Source of the DNA: Helicobacteraceae bacterium
GTDB lineage: Bacteria; Campylobacterota; Campylobacteria; Campylobacterales; SZUA-545
Assembly (NCBI GenBank): GCA_031258155.1
Contig: JAIRNH010000050.1
Coordinates: forward strand, 1 to 52,653
DNA length: 52,653 nt
Direction: 5' to 3'
Positions 41,896 through 50,656 of this stretch are shown one piece after another. The notes under the pieces were generated by a model. That model searched no databases. It worked only from the letters and a program-made list of their open reading frames with translations, and was not told the origin of the DNA. Each line of letters begins with the position of its first letter. Position 1 is the first letter of the stretch. The position numbers and the translations under genes are program-made.

Positions 41896-44754
41896 TTAAA
41901 GATAATTTACCAGACTCATACTATATATGCGATTAAGCGTAGCTAAAAGCGTCTGATACGAAACGCTTAGCTGATTGAACTTGACCATCGCCGCGCCTAT
42001 ATCCGTATCAAGCGCGGAGGATTTGAGCGTCTCTACGTTCAGGGTTATCATCTCGCTTTTTTCGTAGGTTAGCTGCAAAGCGGAGCCTGTGGAGCCTACG
42101 CTTGTGTGTATCCTGTTTAGATGATCTAACAGGTGATCGACCGCGTAGATCGCGTTTTGAACGCCGATATTTCTAGCGCCCTCTACGCTGTTTCCGTCGG
42201 GGCGCGTCATACCTATTCTCACCGCCTCGATCGCTTCGGACAACTGATCAAAAAGATTAACCTTTGCCTCGTCGATCGTCAGCGCGTTATTTGCGGCGAA
42301 CGTAAAGGACGGCGATTTGCTAACCTTGAGGTCTGTTTGCGCGTCCTGAAATAGAAACTCGACGCGCGTCTGCGTCGTTCCAAGCGCCGCGTTGTCGCGC
42401 AAGATCAGCCGCCCGTCTATAACCTCCGCGACAAAGCCGCCGTTTCCAACGCCGTCGCCGAAGGTATTATCGATCGCCGCTTGCAGATCGGCGAGCGTGT
42501 CGTTTTGGCTAAGCGTTACGCTAACCGCCGCGCCGCTCATATTTGTTCCGCTTAAAACCAGCGCGCCCGAAAAATTAAAGCCAAAAACTTCGCTCAACGC
42601 CTTGTTGGTTTGCGTTTCTTTAAGCGTCCAGCCCTGCTCGCCTTTCGCGCCCGTATAGGTTTGCAGGATTGTTTTGTCGGAAGTTAAATCGTAGTCGTCA
42701 AAACGATCCGTGTCCGCGTCAAACAGCGAAATCTGCATTTTGCTTTCGCTTGTCGTATTATCTTTGACTACCAAGCGCCCAAACGAGTCCATCGAAACGC
42801 TTACGCTCTCTTGCGCGGCTTTTAGCGCGACGTTATACGCCTCGAACGATCCGTCCGTCGGCGTTGCGCCGCTAAGAGCGACGCTTATTACGTTCATAAG
42901 CTGCTGATAGGTAACGCCCTTATGGGTTTCGTCGCGGGTTTCCAATCCGTCCGCGTAGGGAACAAGTTTTTGCGATTGGTAGCCGCTCGCGGTTGTTTTC
43001 TCGCCGTTTGGATCGTACAGATCGTAGATCGCGCCCGCCGCCGGCTCGATAATCTGATAGGTCGAAAGCCGCCCGTTCGCGTCGGGAGTGTCGCGCAAGG
43101 TAATTTCAACCAGCTTGCGATCGCCGTTAATATCCGTTATCTCCAAATGTAGCCGCTTTTCGTCGAGCGCTTCGCTACCGCTAACCGCTTTTAGCTCCGT
43201 AGCCGCGTTTGCGTAAGAGCTGTCGGCGCGGATCGTTTGCGATATGGTAGAGGTCAGCGTCGCGCCCTGTTTTTCAAACCGCGCCCGATCGTAGGCGAGC
43301 GCGTCGGAGGCGCTAAACGCTAAAACCTTTTCGCCGCTCGTATTTTCCGCCGTTATGGTAACGGCGGTTAGTTTTGAGGCGACAAACTGCTCGGGCGACG
43401 TGCTGGGAGAGGACGCCGCGTTATCGAATATCGCGATTGTTCCGTTTTGCAGATCAACGTCAAAACTGCCGCCTAGATCGGCTTCTAGCGCGGCTTTGAT
43501 CTCTCCTAACATATCGCCGATCGTCGTGGAGCTAGTAATCGCGAAGTTGTGCGTTACGCCGTTAACGCTAAAACTAATTTGATCGACGTTTTCGCCCGCC
43601 GCGCTTCGCACGGTATCGTTTTTTGTCGCGATCGCCTCGTCGTCATGCCGTCTTAATACGCTATCAAACGTAAAAAGCCTCTGATCGAAGGGATCTTGAG
43701 CGGAAGCGATCTTATCTTGCGTTCTCGCGTAGGCGTAGCCGCTTTTATTGAAGGCGTAGATATGCGCGTTTTCAATCTCGCCAAGCTCGCTAACGTCGTC
43801 AACTTTGGTATCGCTCGCCGCGATATGCAAATCAGTGAGCGTTCGCCCGCTTTTCACGTCTTTGATCTCGATATTGCCAAGATAGTTTAGGCTGACCTCT
43901 ACCGCTTGATATATACTGGTATTGCCCATCTCGCGCCCGATGCGATCTAACAGGTCCTGCACGCTCGCGCCGTTTGTCATCTCGATTCGCGCCTTAAAAC
44001 TCTCGCCGTCGGGCTTTGATCCGCGTAGATAAAAGTAGGTCGGCTTGCTATCGTCGGGCTGTCCTACGAGATCGCGGATCGTATCGCTTGTCGTAATTGG
44101 AACCGGCTCGTCGAGACCCATCGGATCGTCTATGCTCATAACGCCGTGGTGCAGAAGCGTCTGATTGTATAGCTGTATATTGGTAGTAATACGCTTGGAG
44201 TAATCGCTGTCCGCGCCCTGCGCCAGCGTCCAGCCGTCAACGTTGTAGGCGATCTCGACGCGATCGCCGACTTGAGCTTTGACAATCTGATCGTTGCCGT
44301 AGTAGGTTCCGTCCTCGCCGAAAGGTTTTTGTTTGACGTTGGTTCCGGAGAACAAAAAAACGCCGTTAATAGAGGTGTTCGCCGTGTCGCGGATACTGAA
44401 CATCAGCGCCTCTAGATCGCTTGCCAGCGCCGCGTAGCTTGTGGTCGAATGCACGTCGTTTGCCGCCTGCACAAGTTTTACTTTGAAGGCTTCCAGCGAC
44501 TTTTTCATGCTTGCGATCGCCACGTCGGAGTTGTCCGAGTGAGTTTTCGCTTTTTGCGCGTTGTCGGAGATTTGAGCCAACTCGTTTTGTTCGTTGATCA
44601 AACGCAGCGCGTCTTGATATATGGTTGTTTCTTCGTATCCAAACTTGATCTTTAATCCGCTAGTCATCTGATTATTGACGCTCAAAAGACCGCTCAAGCT
44701 CCTCTGCTGATTGAGAATAAAGTTACTATAGATATAAGAGCTGCTTACGCGCAT
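41896..44754 (-). CDS. flgL: Flagellar hook-associated protein FlgL
   Basis: The 952-residue hook-filament junction protein has conserved flagellin-like ends: MRVSSSYIYSNFILNQQRSL at the N-terminus and VSYQTLLATLNRIYSMSLVN at the C-terminus, both heptad-rich. The middle (about 190-850) is variable and Thr/Ser/Asp-rich, with repeated motifs such as ITTSDTIRDLVG and ITSSTTIGDMLG. At 952 residues it is longer than the approximately 750 of C. jejuni FlgL; the surface-exposed centre is expanded. It is secreted by the flagellar export machine. No other flagellar gene is in the window. Confidence 0.9.
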   Translation of the reverse strand: MRVSSSYIYSNFILNQQRSLSGLLSVNNQMTSGLKIKFGYEETTIYQDALRLINEQNELAQISDNAQKAKTHSDNSDVAIASMKKSLEAFKVKLVQAANDVHSTTSYAALASDLEALMFSIRDTANTSINGVFLFSGTNVKQKPFGEDGTYYGNDQIVKAQVGDRVEIAYNVDGWTLAQGADSDYSKRITTNIQLYNQTLLHHGVMSIDDPMGLDEPVPITTSDTIRDLVGQPDDSKPTYFYLRGSKPDGESFKARIEMTNGASVQDLLDRIGREMGNTSIYQAVEVSLNYLGNIEIKDVKSGRTLTDLHIAASDTKVDDVSELGEIENAHIYAFNKSGYAYARTQDKIASAQDPFDQRLFTFDSVLRRHDDEAIATKNDTVRSAAGENVDQISFSVNGVTHNFAITSSTTIGDMLGEIKAALEADLGGSFDVDLQNGTIAIFDNAASSPSTSPEQFVASKLTAVTITAENTSGEKVLAFSASDALAYDRARFEKQGATLTSTISQTIRADSSYANAATELKAVSGSEALDEKRLHLEITDINGDRKLVEITLRDTPDANGRLSTYQIIEPAAGAIYDLYDPNGEKTTASGYQSQKLVPYADGLETRDETHKGVTYQQLMNVISVALSGATPTDGSFEAYNVALKAAQESVSVSMDSFGRLVVKDNTTSESKMQISLFDADTDRFDDYDLTSDKTILQTYTGAKGEQGWTLKETQTNKALSEVFGFNFSGALVLSGTNMSGAAVSVTLSQNDTLADLQAAIDNTFGDGVGNGGFVAEVIDGRLILRDNAALGTTQTRVEFLFQDAQTDLKVSKSPSFTFAANNALTIDEAKVNLFDQLSEAIEAVRIGMTRPDGNSVEGARNIGVQNAIYAVDHLLDHLNRIHTSVGSTGSALQLTYEKSEMITLNVETLKSSALDTDIGAAMVKFNQLSVSYQTLLATLNRIYSMSLVNYL

Positions 44755-44929
44755 AAAAACTCCTTTGGCGTTTCAAGCAATTTCAATTCCTAGACGAGAT
44801 CGGCAAAAAATGGCGGCGTTTTAATTGGAGACGATCGCGCGGGCGCTAGTAAGACTACGCGGCTTCTGGCGATCGCAAAGAAATGCTATGATTGCGCGTT
44901 CAACCAAAACTATCGCAAAGGAATGGCGA

Positions 44930-46081
44930 ATGAATGCAAAAGTTATTGTCGCGGCGCTAACCGCCGTATGCGCTCCTCTTATGGCGGCAGACGGCGTAGC
45001 GTCGGCTTCCACGCTCGACGAAGCGTTTTTGAAAGGAAAGCATGGCGGCGCGCTCTCGGCGATCGCGACGTTTGGCAGCGAAGACGATTCGTATATATAC
45101 GGACACGCCGATCTCTACTTTAACACGGCGAGCTTTCGCAATATACGCGCCAATATAGGTCTAAGCGGAATTGGTATCTGGTGGAAAGACGACGCGGTTG
45201 GAGATATTAAGGACAAATCCTCTCTGCATACGGCGAATATCGGGTATTTTGCCGATCAATTTACGATAGCGGCGGGTCGTCAAGAGTTTGATCTGGTATT
45301 AGCCCCCCACCACTATCAAGCCGCTTACGGCGAGCTAAAGATATCCCCTCAAGCAAAGATTCTCGCCGCCTATATCAAATCGATAGCGCTACCCAAATAC
45401 GACGCGGGTCGTTTTTTTAGCGATTACGCGGAACTGAACGAAGACGGCGTATTCGCGCTTGACGCCGTTCTTAAAGCGGGCGATATTAGCGTTAATCCCT
45501 ACGTCTATTTTCTGCCAGACGTAGCTTTTTGGGCTGGCGGCAAGTTTGAGTTTAATCAGTTGAAAACCGCTAGCGGTTTTGCCCTAACGGGACATCTGGC
45601 GTTAAGCTCGGAGGATAGCGACAGCGCCGAGAAAGACGGCTTTTTCTTGGAGTTGCAAGGCGACGTAAAACTTAACGCCGATCTCGGCTTTTTCGGCGGT
45701 TTCGCTTTAGCCGGTTCGGACGGACTAGGTTCGATAGGCGCTTCCGGTAAGGAGTGGCACAGAACGGGCGCGAACGAACGGGCGAATAGAATAAATCCGT
45801 TTTGGGACGGCGGTTGTCAAATATTCTCGCAAGAAGCTCTTACGCTTTACGCGGGCGCGGAGTTCGAGCGCGATAGGCTGTGGGCTGGCGCTATGCTTGG
45901 CGTTACCGACGCGGATAGCGAAACCTACTCGGAAATTAACCTGCGCGGCGAATTTGCCATAACCAGATCGTTTAAGGCGGAAGCGGCGCTTATTACCGGC
46001 AAGTTTGGCGACGACGCGCCAACCGCCGAAAACCCGCTTTCTCAAACAAAGATCGCGGGCGGGGTTAGATATATCTTTTAG
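44930..46081 (+). CDS. Outer-membrane porin, Campylobacterota Opr/OprD-like
   Basis: From the ATG at 44930 (AAAGGA at 917-922 upstream) it has 383 residues, with a signal peptide MNAKVIVAALTAVCAPLMAA. The mature part has alternating beta-strand patterns (RANIGLSGIGIWW, TIAAGRQEFDLVL) and ends in the phenylalanine expected for outer-membrane barrels (GGVRYIF). The pattern ADQFTIAAGRQE followed by HHYQAAYGELK is that of the Opr-type porins of this phylum. The substrate is not known. A possible -10 TATGAT is at 44887-44892. The open frame begins earlier at 44825, but the added residues lack a signal peptide. Confidence 0.82.
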   Translation: MNAKVIVAALTAVCAPLMAADGVASASTLDEAFLKGKHGGALSAIATFGSEDDSYIYGHADLYFNTASFRNIRANIGLSGIGIWWKDDAVGDIKDKSSLHTANIGYFADQFTIAAGRQEFDLVLAPHHYQAAYGELKISPQAKILAAYIKSIALPKYDAGRFFSDYAELNEDGVFALDAVLKAGDISVNPYVYFLPDVAFWAGGKFEFNQLKTASGFALTGHLALSSEDSDSAEKDGFFLELQGDVKLNADLGFFGGFALAGSDGLGSIGASGKEWHRTGANERANRINPFWDGGCQIFSQEALTLYAGAEFERDRLWAGAMLGVTDADSETYSEINLRGEFAITRSFKAEAALITGKFGDDAPTAENPLSQTKIAGGVRYIF

Positions 46082-46124
46082 TTTGCCGCCGCCTCGTTTT
46101 GAGGCGGCGCGATCGCGTTAATTG

Positions 46125-46490
46125 ATGAGATATATTGTTCAGTTTATTATCCTAAGCTCGATCGCGCTTGCCTGTAGCGGCGATTGCGTTAGCTGCCACG
46201 CGACGCTAAACGACAAGACGGGTAGAGACGACGATCATAAGGTTTTGCTTAAATGCGTCGATTGCCATCTGGAGATCGCTTCGCCAAACGCCGAGTGCGG
46301 CGGCAACTGCTTTGTCTGCCATTCGCAAAACTCGATAGACGTAAGCGTTTCCGAGCATAAGACGCTTGGCGATTGCAAAAGCTGTCATATTTCCGCTTCT
46401 AGCGCCGATATTTCGAGCAAGTTTTTTAATTTTAACCCGAACGAAACGCTTGAGGACAAGCTAGATCGCGCCGCGAAGCCGCCTAAATAA
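46125..46490 (+). CDS. Periplasmic tetraheme c-type cytochrome
   Basis: The 121-residue protein has a signal peptide (about 1-17) and four CXXCH haem-attachment motifs at residues 21-25, 44-48, 62-66 and 84-88 (CVSCH, CVDCH, CFVCH, CKSCH). The ATG at 46125 is preferred over the TTG one codon earlier. It is likely an electron carrier of the periplasm, but the partner is unknown. It lies 44 bases after the porin and nine before argB, so it may be in either transcript. Confidence 0.88.
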   Translation: MRYIVQFIILSSIALACSGDCVSCHATLNDKTGRDDDHKVLLKCVDCHLEIASPNAECGGNCFVCHSQNSIDVSVSEHKTLGDCKSCHISASSADISSKFFNFNPNETLEDKLDRAAKPPK

Positions 46491-46499
46491 AGGATCGTT

Positions 46500-47345
46500 A
46501 TGCAAGCCAAAGTTAGCGCCGTTAAAACGCTGTTAGACGCGCTCCCCTATATTCGCAAGTTTTACGGCGAGATAATCGTAATCAAATACGGCGGAGCTGC
46601 GCAGATCGATCCCGCGCTAAAAGACAAGTTCGCGCAGGATATAGCTCTGCTTAGTCTGGTGGGAATGAAACCTGTCGTAGTGCATGGCGGCGGCAAATCG
46701 ATCACGCAACTTAGCGAGCGTCTGGGGGTGAAAGCGGAGTTTAGAAACGGGCTTAGGGTAACCGATCGCGACGCGCTTCGCGTGGCGCAGATGGCGCTGA
46801 TCGGCGAGATTAACACGGAGATCGTGAGCCTGCTAAACGATCACGGCGCGAAGGCGATCGGCGTAAACGGCAAAGACGGCGGCTTCGTTAAAGCCGTAGC
46901 GATCGAAGCGCTGGGATTTACTGGCGAGGTGCGCGAGGTAAATCCCGATCTACCGTTAAAACTTATCAACGATCGCTTTGTGCCGGTCATAGCGCCAATC
47001 GCGAGCGCGAGCGAGGCGGCTCATCCGGGCTTTAATATCAACGCCGATACGATGGCAAGCGCGATCGCCGGAGCGATCAGAGCAAAAAAGGTCGTCTTTA
47101 TGACCGATACGGCGGGCGTTTTAGATAAGGATAAAAACCTGCTTCGCTCGCTAAACCGCGCCGATATAGAGCGGCTAAAAGCCGACGGCGCTATTGTCGG
47201 CGGCATGGTTCCTAAGGTCGATTCGGCTTTGGAGGCGCTTAAATACGGCGTGGATAAGGCGCATATCCTAGACGGGCGCGTCGAACACGCGTTGCTACTG
47301 GAGATATTCACCTCCGAAGGGGTTAGCACGGAGATTACGCGATGA
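46500..47345 (+). CDS. argB: Acetylglutamate kinase
   Basis: The 281-residue enzyme of arginine synthesis phosphorylates N-acetylglutamate. VIKYGGAAQIDPALKD is the Lys/Gly-rich ATP site, VVVHGGGKSITQL the substrate loop, and GGMVPKVDSALEAL the end signature. N-acetylglutamate residues Arg and Asn are in place (GLRVTD, NINADT). It overlaps cutA by four bases. Confidence 0.97.
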   Translation: MQAKVSAVKTLLDALPYIRKFYGEIIVIKYGGAAQIDPALKDKFAQDIALLSLVGMKPVVVHGGGKSITQLSERLGVKAEFRNGLRVTDRDALRVAQMALIGEINTEIVSLLNDHGAKAIGVNGKDGGFVKAVAIEALGFTGEVREVNPDLPLKLINDRFVPVIAPIASASEAAHPGFNINADTMASAIAGAIRAKKVVFMTDTAGVLDKDKNLLRSLNRADIERLKADGAIVGGMVPKVDSALEALKYGVDKAHILDGRVEHALLLEIFTSEGVSTEITR

Positions 47346-47674
47346 GCGAGACAAAAGAACGAGCGATGATTCTGGCGATGACGACGGTTGGCGGCGACGA
47401 GGAGGCGCAAAAACTCGCGTCGGAACTTGTGTCGCGTCGCCTTGCGGCGTGCGCGTCGATCGCGCCTAATATATCGAGCGTCTATTGGTGGAAAGGCGCG
47501 ATCGAAACTAGCGGCGAGCGGCTTGTGACGATTAAAACAACCAGAGAGAAAATCGCCGCGATCGAGGAGTTTTTTAAGCGCAATCACCCCTACGAGCTGC
47601 CGGAGCTGATCTTTATCGAATGTAAAGCAAGCGCGGATTACGAGGCGTGGGTAAAAGAGAGTCTGATCGGTTAA
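47342..47674 (+). CDS. cutA: CutA1-like divalent-cation tolerance protein
   Basis: The 110-residue protein has the CutA1 pattern: MTTVGGDEEAQKLASELVS, RRLAACASIAPNISSVYWWK with the metal-binding Cys, ERLVTIKTTREK and HPYELPELI. These trimeric proteins resemble PII signal proteins; their physiological role is debated. It overlaps argB by four bases and its stop overlaps the end of the convergent TPR gene by four. Confidence 0.93.
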   Translation: MSETKERAMILAMTTVGGDEEAQKLASELVSRRLAACASIAPNISSVYWWKGAIETSGERLVTIKTTREKIAAIEEFFKRNHPYELPELIFIECKASADYEAWVKESLIG

Positions 47675-48336
47675 TCGCGTATTAGTTGATTTTGCTCCAT
47701 TATTTGCAACAACTGGCAAGCGCCAAGTTCGCACGCTTTTCGAGCGTCTTTTGTAGCGCTTTTTAGATCGCCTAAATTAACGTAAGCGACTCCGCGGTTA
47801 TTGTAAGCGTCCGCATAGTTCGGATCGATTTTGATCGCCTGATTGTGATCGGCGATCGCTCTGCTTAGGTCGCCTAAATTAGCGTAAGCGTTTCCGCGAT
47901 TGTCGTAGGCGCTCGCTAAGTTTGGATCGATCTTAATCGCTTGGGCGTGATCGGCGATCGCTCTGCTTATGTCGCCTAAATTAGCGCGAGCGTTTCCGCG
48001 ATTGTCGTAAGCGATCGCATAGTTTGGATCGATCTTAATCGCTTGGTCGTAATGTTTGATCGCCTCTTCAAAAGCGCCGTGGTTATATGCGCTCACGCCT
48101 TGATTAAACGCCTCCTCCGCGGCGCTTGCGCCAAATAAAGGTATAGAGGCGCTTAGCGCTATTAGCGCGATCGGCGCTATTTTTGAAAGTTTATCTATAA
48201 AGAAAGCTCTCGCTATAGGCGCAAAAAACTTTTGCGGCGTTTGATCGACAAACGAAAAACGTTTTATATTATCGCAAACACGATCTAATAGGGGGATAGA
48301 ACTTTTGGCTTCGCAAAGCCGTCGCCCAGCGATCAT
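47671..48336 (-). CDS. Small tetratricopeptide-repeat protein
   Basis: I start it at the ATG at 48336, because AAGGGGA lies nine bases upstream. An earlier in-frame ATG at 48381 overlaps a promoter -10. That gives 221 residues: a 50-residue basic start, one helix (about IAPIALIALSASIPLFG), then four TPR units (AYDNRGNAYANLGDLSRAIA type). The C-terminus DARKACELGACQLLQIMEQ shares the KACELGxCxLL tail of the large TPR protein at 4027-6111. Three repeats are near-identical at DNA level with a period of 102 bases. No enzyme domain is visible. Confidence 0.85.
   Translation of the reverse strand: MIAGRRLCEAKSSIPLLDRVCDNIKRFSFVDQTPQKFFAPIARAFFIDKLSKIAPIALIALSASIPLFGASAAEEAFNQGVSAYNHGAFEEAIKHYDQAIKIDPNYAIAYDNRGNARANLGDISRAIADHAQAIKIDPNLASAYDNRGNAYANLGDLSRAIADHNQAIKIDPNYADAYNNRGVAYVNLGDLKSATKDARKACELGACQLLQIMEQNQLIRD
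47768..48073. repeat. Three 102-bp tandem DNA repeats inside the TPR gene
   Basis: The block starting TCGCCTAAATTA recurs at 47768, 47870 and 47972, each about 102 bases, i.e. one 34-residue TPR. The second and third units differ at few bases, including synonymous sites, indicating recent duplication. Copy number could change by recombination. Confidence 0.85.
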
Positions 48337-48369
48337 CGTTTGATCCCCTTTTACGCGTGAAATTGACAA

Positions 48370-48400
48370 ATTATAGACCATATCAACATAAAAATATCAA
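48370..48400 (-). promoter_or_regulatory. Promoter of the small TPR gene
   Basis: On the reverse strand TTGATA (48400-48395) and TATAAT (48375-48370) are separated by 19 bases; the ATG at 48336 follows 33 bases later with AAGGGGA between. This supports the later of the two possible starts of the gene. Confidence 0.55.
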
Positions 48401-48482
48401 AAAACCGCGACGCTAAACTGCTTTCGCTTTACGAACCGCCCTTCGCCTCGCCTCCCGCTATTTTCGCCCCCTCCCGCGCGCC

Positions 48483-48504
48483 ATACCCGCAAAAACGCGT
48501 ATCC
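48483..48504. repeat. Second copy of the REP-like arm
   Basis: ATACCCGCAAAAACGC and the following GTATCC match the reverse complement of 27301-27322 at 20 of 22 bases (differences C/T and C/A). The upstream flank (CTCCCGC-rich) is also similar in kind to the flank at 27325-27360. A second arm like that at 27252 is not obvious here. Confidence 0.6.
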
Positions 48505-48863
48505 GGAACGCTGAAGACGCGGATAGATGGATCCGCTCATTGACGCGCGATAAGAACCAACCTTTTCATACGATATAATGGCGCCGATCCTGTTAACATT
48601 GACTTACAATAGACTAATGCATAAAAGATCGCCGCCTTTTCTTTGCCAACCGCGCGCTTTTTTCGTCGCGCCGCCCTTTGCGCGTCAATCGGCAGACCAA
48701 GCGTAATCGCTATCGATCGCATAGCCCGCAAAACCGCTTCAAACTACGCTTTACATTATATGCCCGAAAACTCCAAAACCTACGGATTGAATTGTTTACA
48801 TTGCGGGCGCGAGCGGCGGCGGGGGCTGGGCTTTCGACCTCGCTTTTTCTCGAATTTGAAAGA

Positions 48864-48872
48864 CCCCCCCCC
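48864..48872. repeat. Poly-C tract of 9 bases
   Basis: There is a C9 run in the gap upstream of the ABC-3C operon. Tracts of this size can be slippery in this phylum, but no gene is clearly controlled by it; it lies about 590 bases from the next start. Confidence 0.6.
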
Positions 48873-49410
48873 TTGCCGCAATTTTGCCGACGCGCGTCGA
48901 TAAAAAAATCAAGCGCGATTTGCGCCGCGAGGTCGTCGGGGTTGGGGGTTTTTGGATTTTGGAACTTTGCGCGGGAGCAAGAAAAACGCATCAAAAACCG
49001 CCTAAGATTACACATTGTGCAAACTCTAGCGTTTGCCTCAAAATCACAAATCCTCTCTACAACTAGTTTGCTTGCCAATCGCTCAACCAAAATCCCTAAT
49101 CCCATTATAATTAGCGCGTTATCCATATATGCAAAAAGTAATACTAAAAACCGCTATATACGCGATCAAAATCTCCGCTCCAAGCCTCGCGACAATCCTC
49201 GTCAATCGCCGACCCTTAATCCGCTTGCTCGCTACCAACCCGCCGAAAAGCCTTAAAAATCCGCCCGAATCGCAAAAATCAACAGCATACGCGCCCCTAA
49301 CGCGGCAAAAACAAGCCGAAAACGCCTATAATTATGTTTTATTGGCTCAAAAAAATCATAAAAATCAATAAATTACCACAAAGGGGGCGCGAAGCGGAAC
49401 AAAGGGCGAA

Positions 49411-49416
49411 TATAAT
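49411..49416 (+). promoter_or_regulatory. Possible -10 element of the ABC-3C operon
   Basis: TATAAT lies 43 bases before the ATG at 49459, within an AT-rich stretch. AAGGG at 49449-49453 is the likely ribosome site. No matching -35 is seen. Confidence 0.4.
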
Positions 49417-49458
49417 AGTATTGTGTATTAATAATGGTTAGCAGGCACAAGGGTTTGG

Positions 49459-50424
49459 ATGAAATTTGCTTATGAGGATCTAAGTAGCGATCAGTTTGAG
49501 GTATTGATCGTGCTCTTGTGCCAACAGTTGCTCGGCATAGCGGTTCAGGGATTCGCTAAGGGACCGGATGGCGGGCGTGATGCAAAGTTCGTCGGCACAG
49601 CGGGGATGTTCCCCAGCAGGTATGCTCCGTGGTCAGGCACGGTCATTGTCCAGGCCAAGCATACCAATGGATACAACCGTAGCTTTTCGGAATCGAACTT
49701 TTACAGCGCTTCCAGTAACAGCACGGTGATTGGCAAAGAGGTTCCGCGCATCAAGAAACTGCGTAAGAATAAGCAGCTCGATCATTACATGTTATTTGCA
49801 AATCGCCGACTTACTGGCAGATCCGAAACGGAAATCCGCGACCACATAGCAACCCAATGCGGCATTCCTGCCGCGTCGATCTATCTTTGCGGCCTGGAAC
49901 AACTGGAACTGTGGCTAAAGCAGTTCCCGATGGTGGCTAAAAAAGCGAATCTGGATCCAGTGGACTCCCCTTTGATTGTCAGTCCATATGAACTCGCAGA
50001 AGTTGTCCAGGCGCTTACGCGCCAAATGGATGGCCTGATGGCGGTGTTCGACGATCCGCCCACCGCGCGCGTGACCTACGAGGAAAAGAACGCTCTCAAC
50101 AATATGACTGCGGAGTACGCAAAGGTGCAACGGCACAAGTATTTGAAAGAAGCCGCGCAAATTCGTACTTTCCTGGCAACGCCGGAGAACACTGAACTAT
50201 TGCGCATGTATGAATCCGTAGCCGATGAGTTTCAGCTCAAGATCATCGCTAAGCGGAAGGACTACCAAACCTTTGATGAAGTCATGGAGTACTTGGTGGA
50301 TCTGCTGTTCAACCGCGACCCGGTCCTTCGGCAACATGCCCATAAGCGCCTGACGCGGGCTATGCTTTTCTATATGTATTGGAATTGCGACATTGGAGAA
50401 GTGGAAGATGCTACGACCAACTAA
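49459..50424 (+). CDS. ABC-3C system protein: Mrr-like nuclease domain plus C-terminal module
   Basis: The 321-residue first gene of a three-gene operon has, at residues 1-130, a restriction-endonuclease-like (Mrr type) core: FEVLIVLLCQQLLG, GPDGGRD at 35-41 with the metal-binding Asp, and VIVQAKH with the Q-x-K catalytic pair at 65-67. Residues about 220-321 form a helical tail ending LFYMYWNCDIGEVED, typical of the C-terminal module of ABC three-component (ABC-3C) systems. This would be the effector that is activated by the partner ATPase. Codon use lacks the host GATCG bias. It overlaps the next gene by 17 bases. Confidence 0.8.
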   Translation: MKFAYEDLSSDQFEVLIVLLCQQLLGIAVQGFAKGPDGGRDAKFVGTAGMFPSRYAPWSGTVIVQAKHTNGYNRSFSESNFYSASSNSTVIGKEVPRIKKLRKNKQLDHYMLFANRRLTGRSETEIRDHIATQCGIPAASIYLCGLEQLELWLKQFPMVAKKANLDPVDSPLIVSPYELAEVVQALTRQMDGLMAVFDDPPTARVTYEEKNALNNMTAEYAKVQRHKYLKEAAQIRTFLATPENTELLRMYESVADEFQLKIIAKRKDYQTFDEVMEYLVDLLFNRDPVLRQHAHKRLTRAMLFYMYWNCDIGEVEDATTN

Positions 50425-50656
50425 ACACTCGCATCCTGATCGCACGGTGATCAATATGTCGCTATTACTACTATCGCGACTGAAGGATCGCCGCATTTAT
50501 GAATACGACGCGCTACGCGAGTGCGCAAAGCAAGGTGTAGCGGGTGGCGACGCGCTTTTCCTACCCGCGCTCAACTTTCTATATCTGATGGGACTAATTG
50601 AATATCGTCCTAAGATAGACGCATTGGAATACGTGGGGCCAAATGAAGCTGTCTAA
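50408..50656 (+). CDS. ABC-3C middle component (MC6-like)
   Basis: From the ATG at 50408 it has 82 residues; an earlier TTG at 50393 is less likely. The start MLRPTKHSHPDRTVINMSLL and LFLPALNFLYLMGLIEY fit the small middle components of ABC-3C systems, group 6 by eye. It has a short winged-helix-like appearance (YEYDALRECAKQ, then a strand-turn). Middle components link the ATPase to the effector. It overlaps both neighbours (17 and 14 bases). Confidence 0.8.
   Translation: MLRPTKHSHPDRTVINMSLLLLSRLKDRRIYEYDALRECAKQGVAGGDALFLPALNFLYLMGLIEYRPKIDALEYVGPNEAV

Larger units (their letters stand above)
48382..49458. other. 1.1-kb gap at the border of the ABC-3C island
   Basis: I see no convincing gene. 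The gap holds a REP-like arm (48483-48504), a C9 run (48864-48872), a frame of 192 codons on the plus strand (48678-49256) and one of 138 on the minus strand (48710-49126). Both are rich in Arg/Ser/Pro with no family mark and no ribosome site. The plus frame at 49129-49371 is likewise weak. Composition changes to AT-rich near 49320-49440, just before the island. The 49381-49440 part carries a TATAAT that could serve the operon. Confidence 0.55.

Noticed and set aside
47021-47734. 237-codon minus-strand ORF opposite argB and cutA
   Set aside because: argB and cutA carry complete family motifs on the plus strand; the minus frame is a shadow caused by GC-rich codons.
48710-49126. 138-codon minus-strand ORF starting MDNALIIMGLGILVE
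   Set aside because: The first 45 residues look plausible, but the rest is Arg/Ala/Ser-rich noise and there is no ribosome site. It might be a decayed 5' end; not enough to call.
48678-49256. 192-codon plus-strand ORF before the ABC-3C operon
   Set aside because: Arg/Ser/Asn-rich text, no ribosome site, and the opposite strand is open too (138 codons); no recognisable domain.
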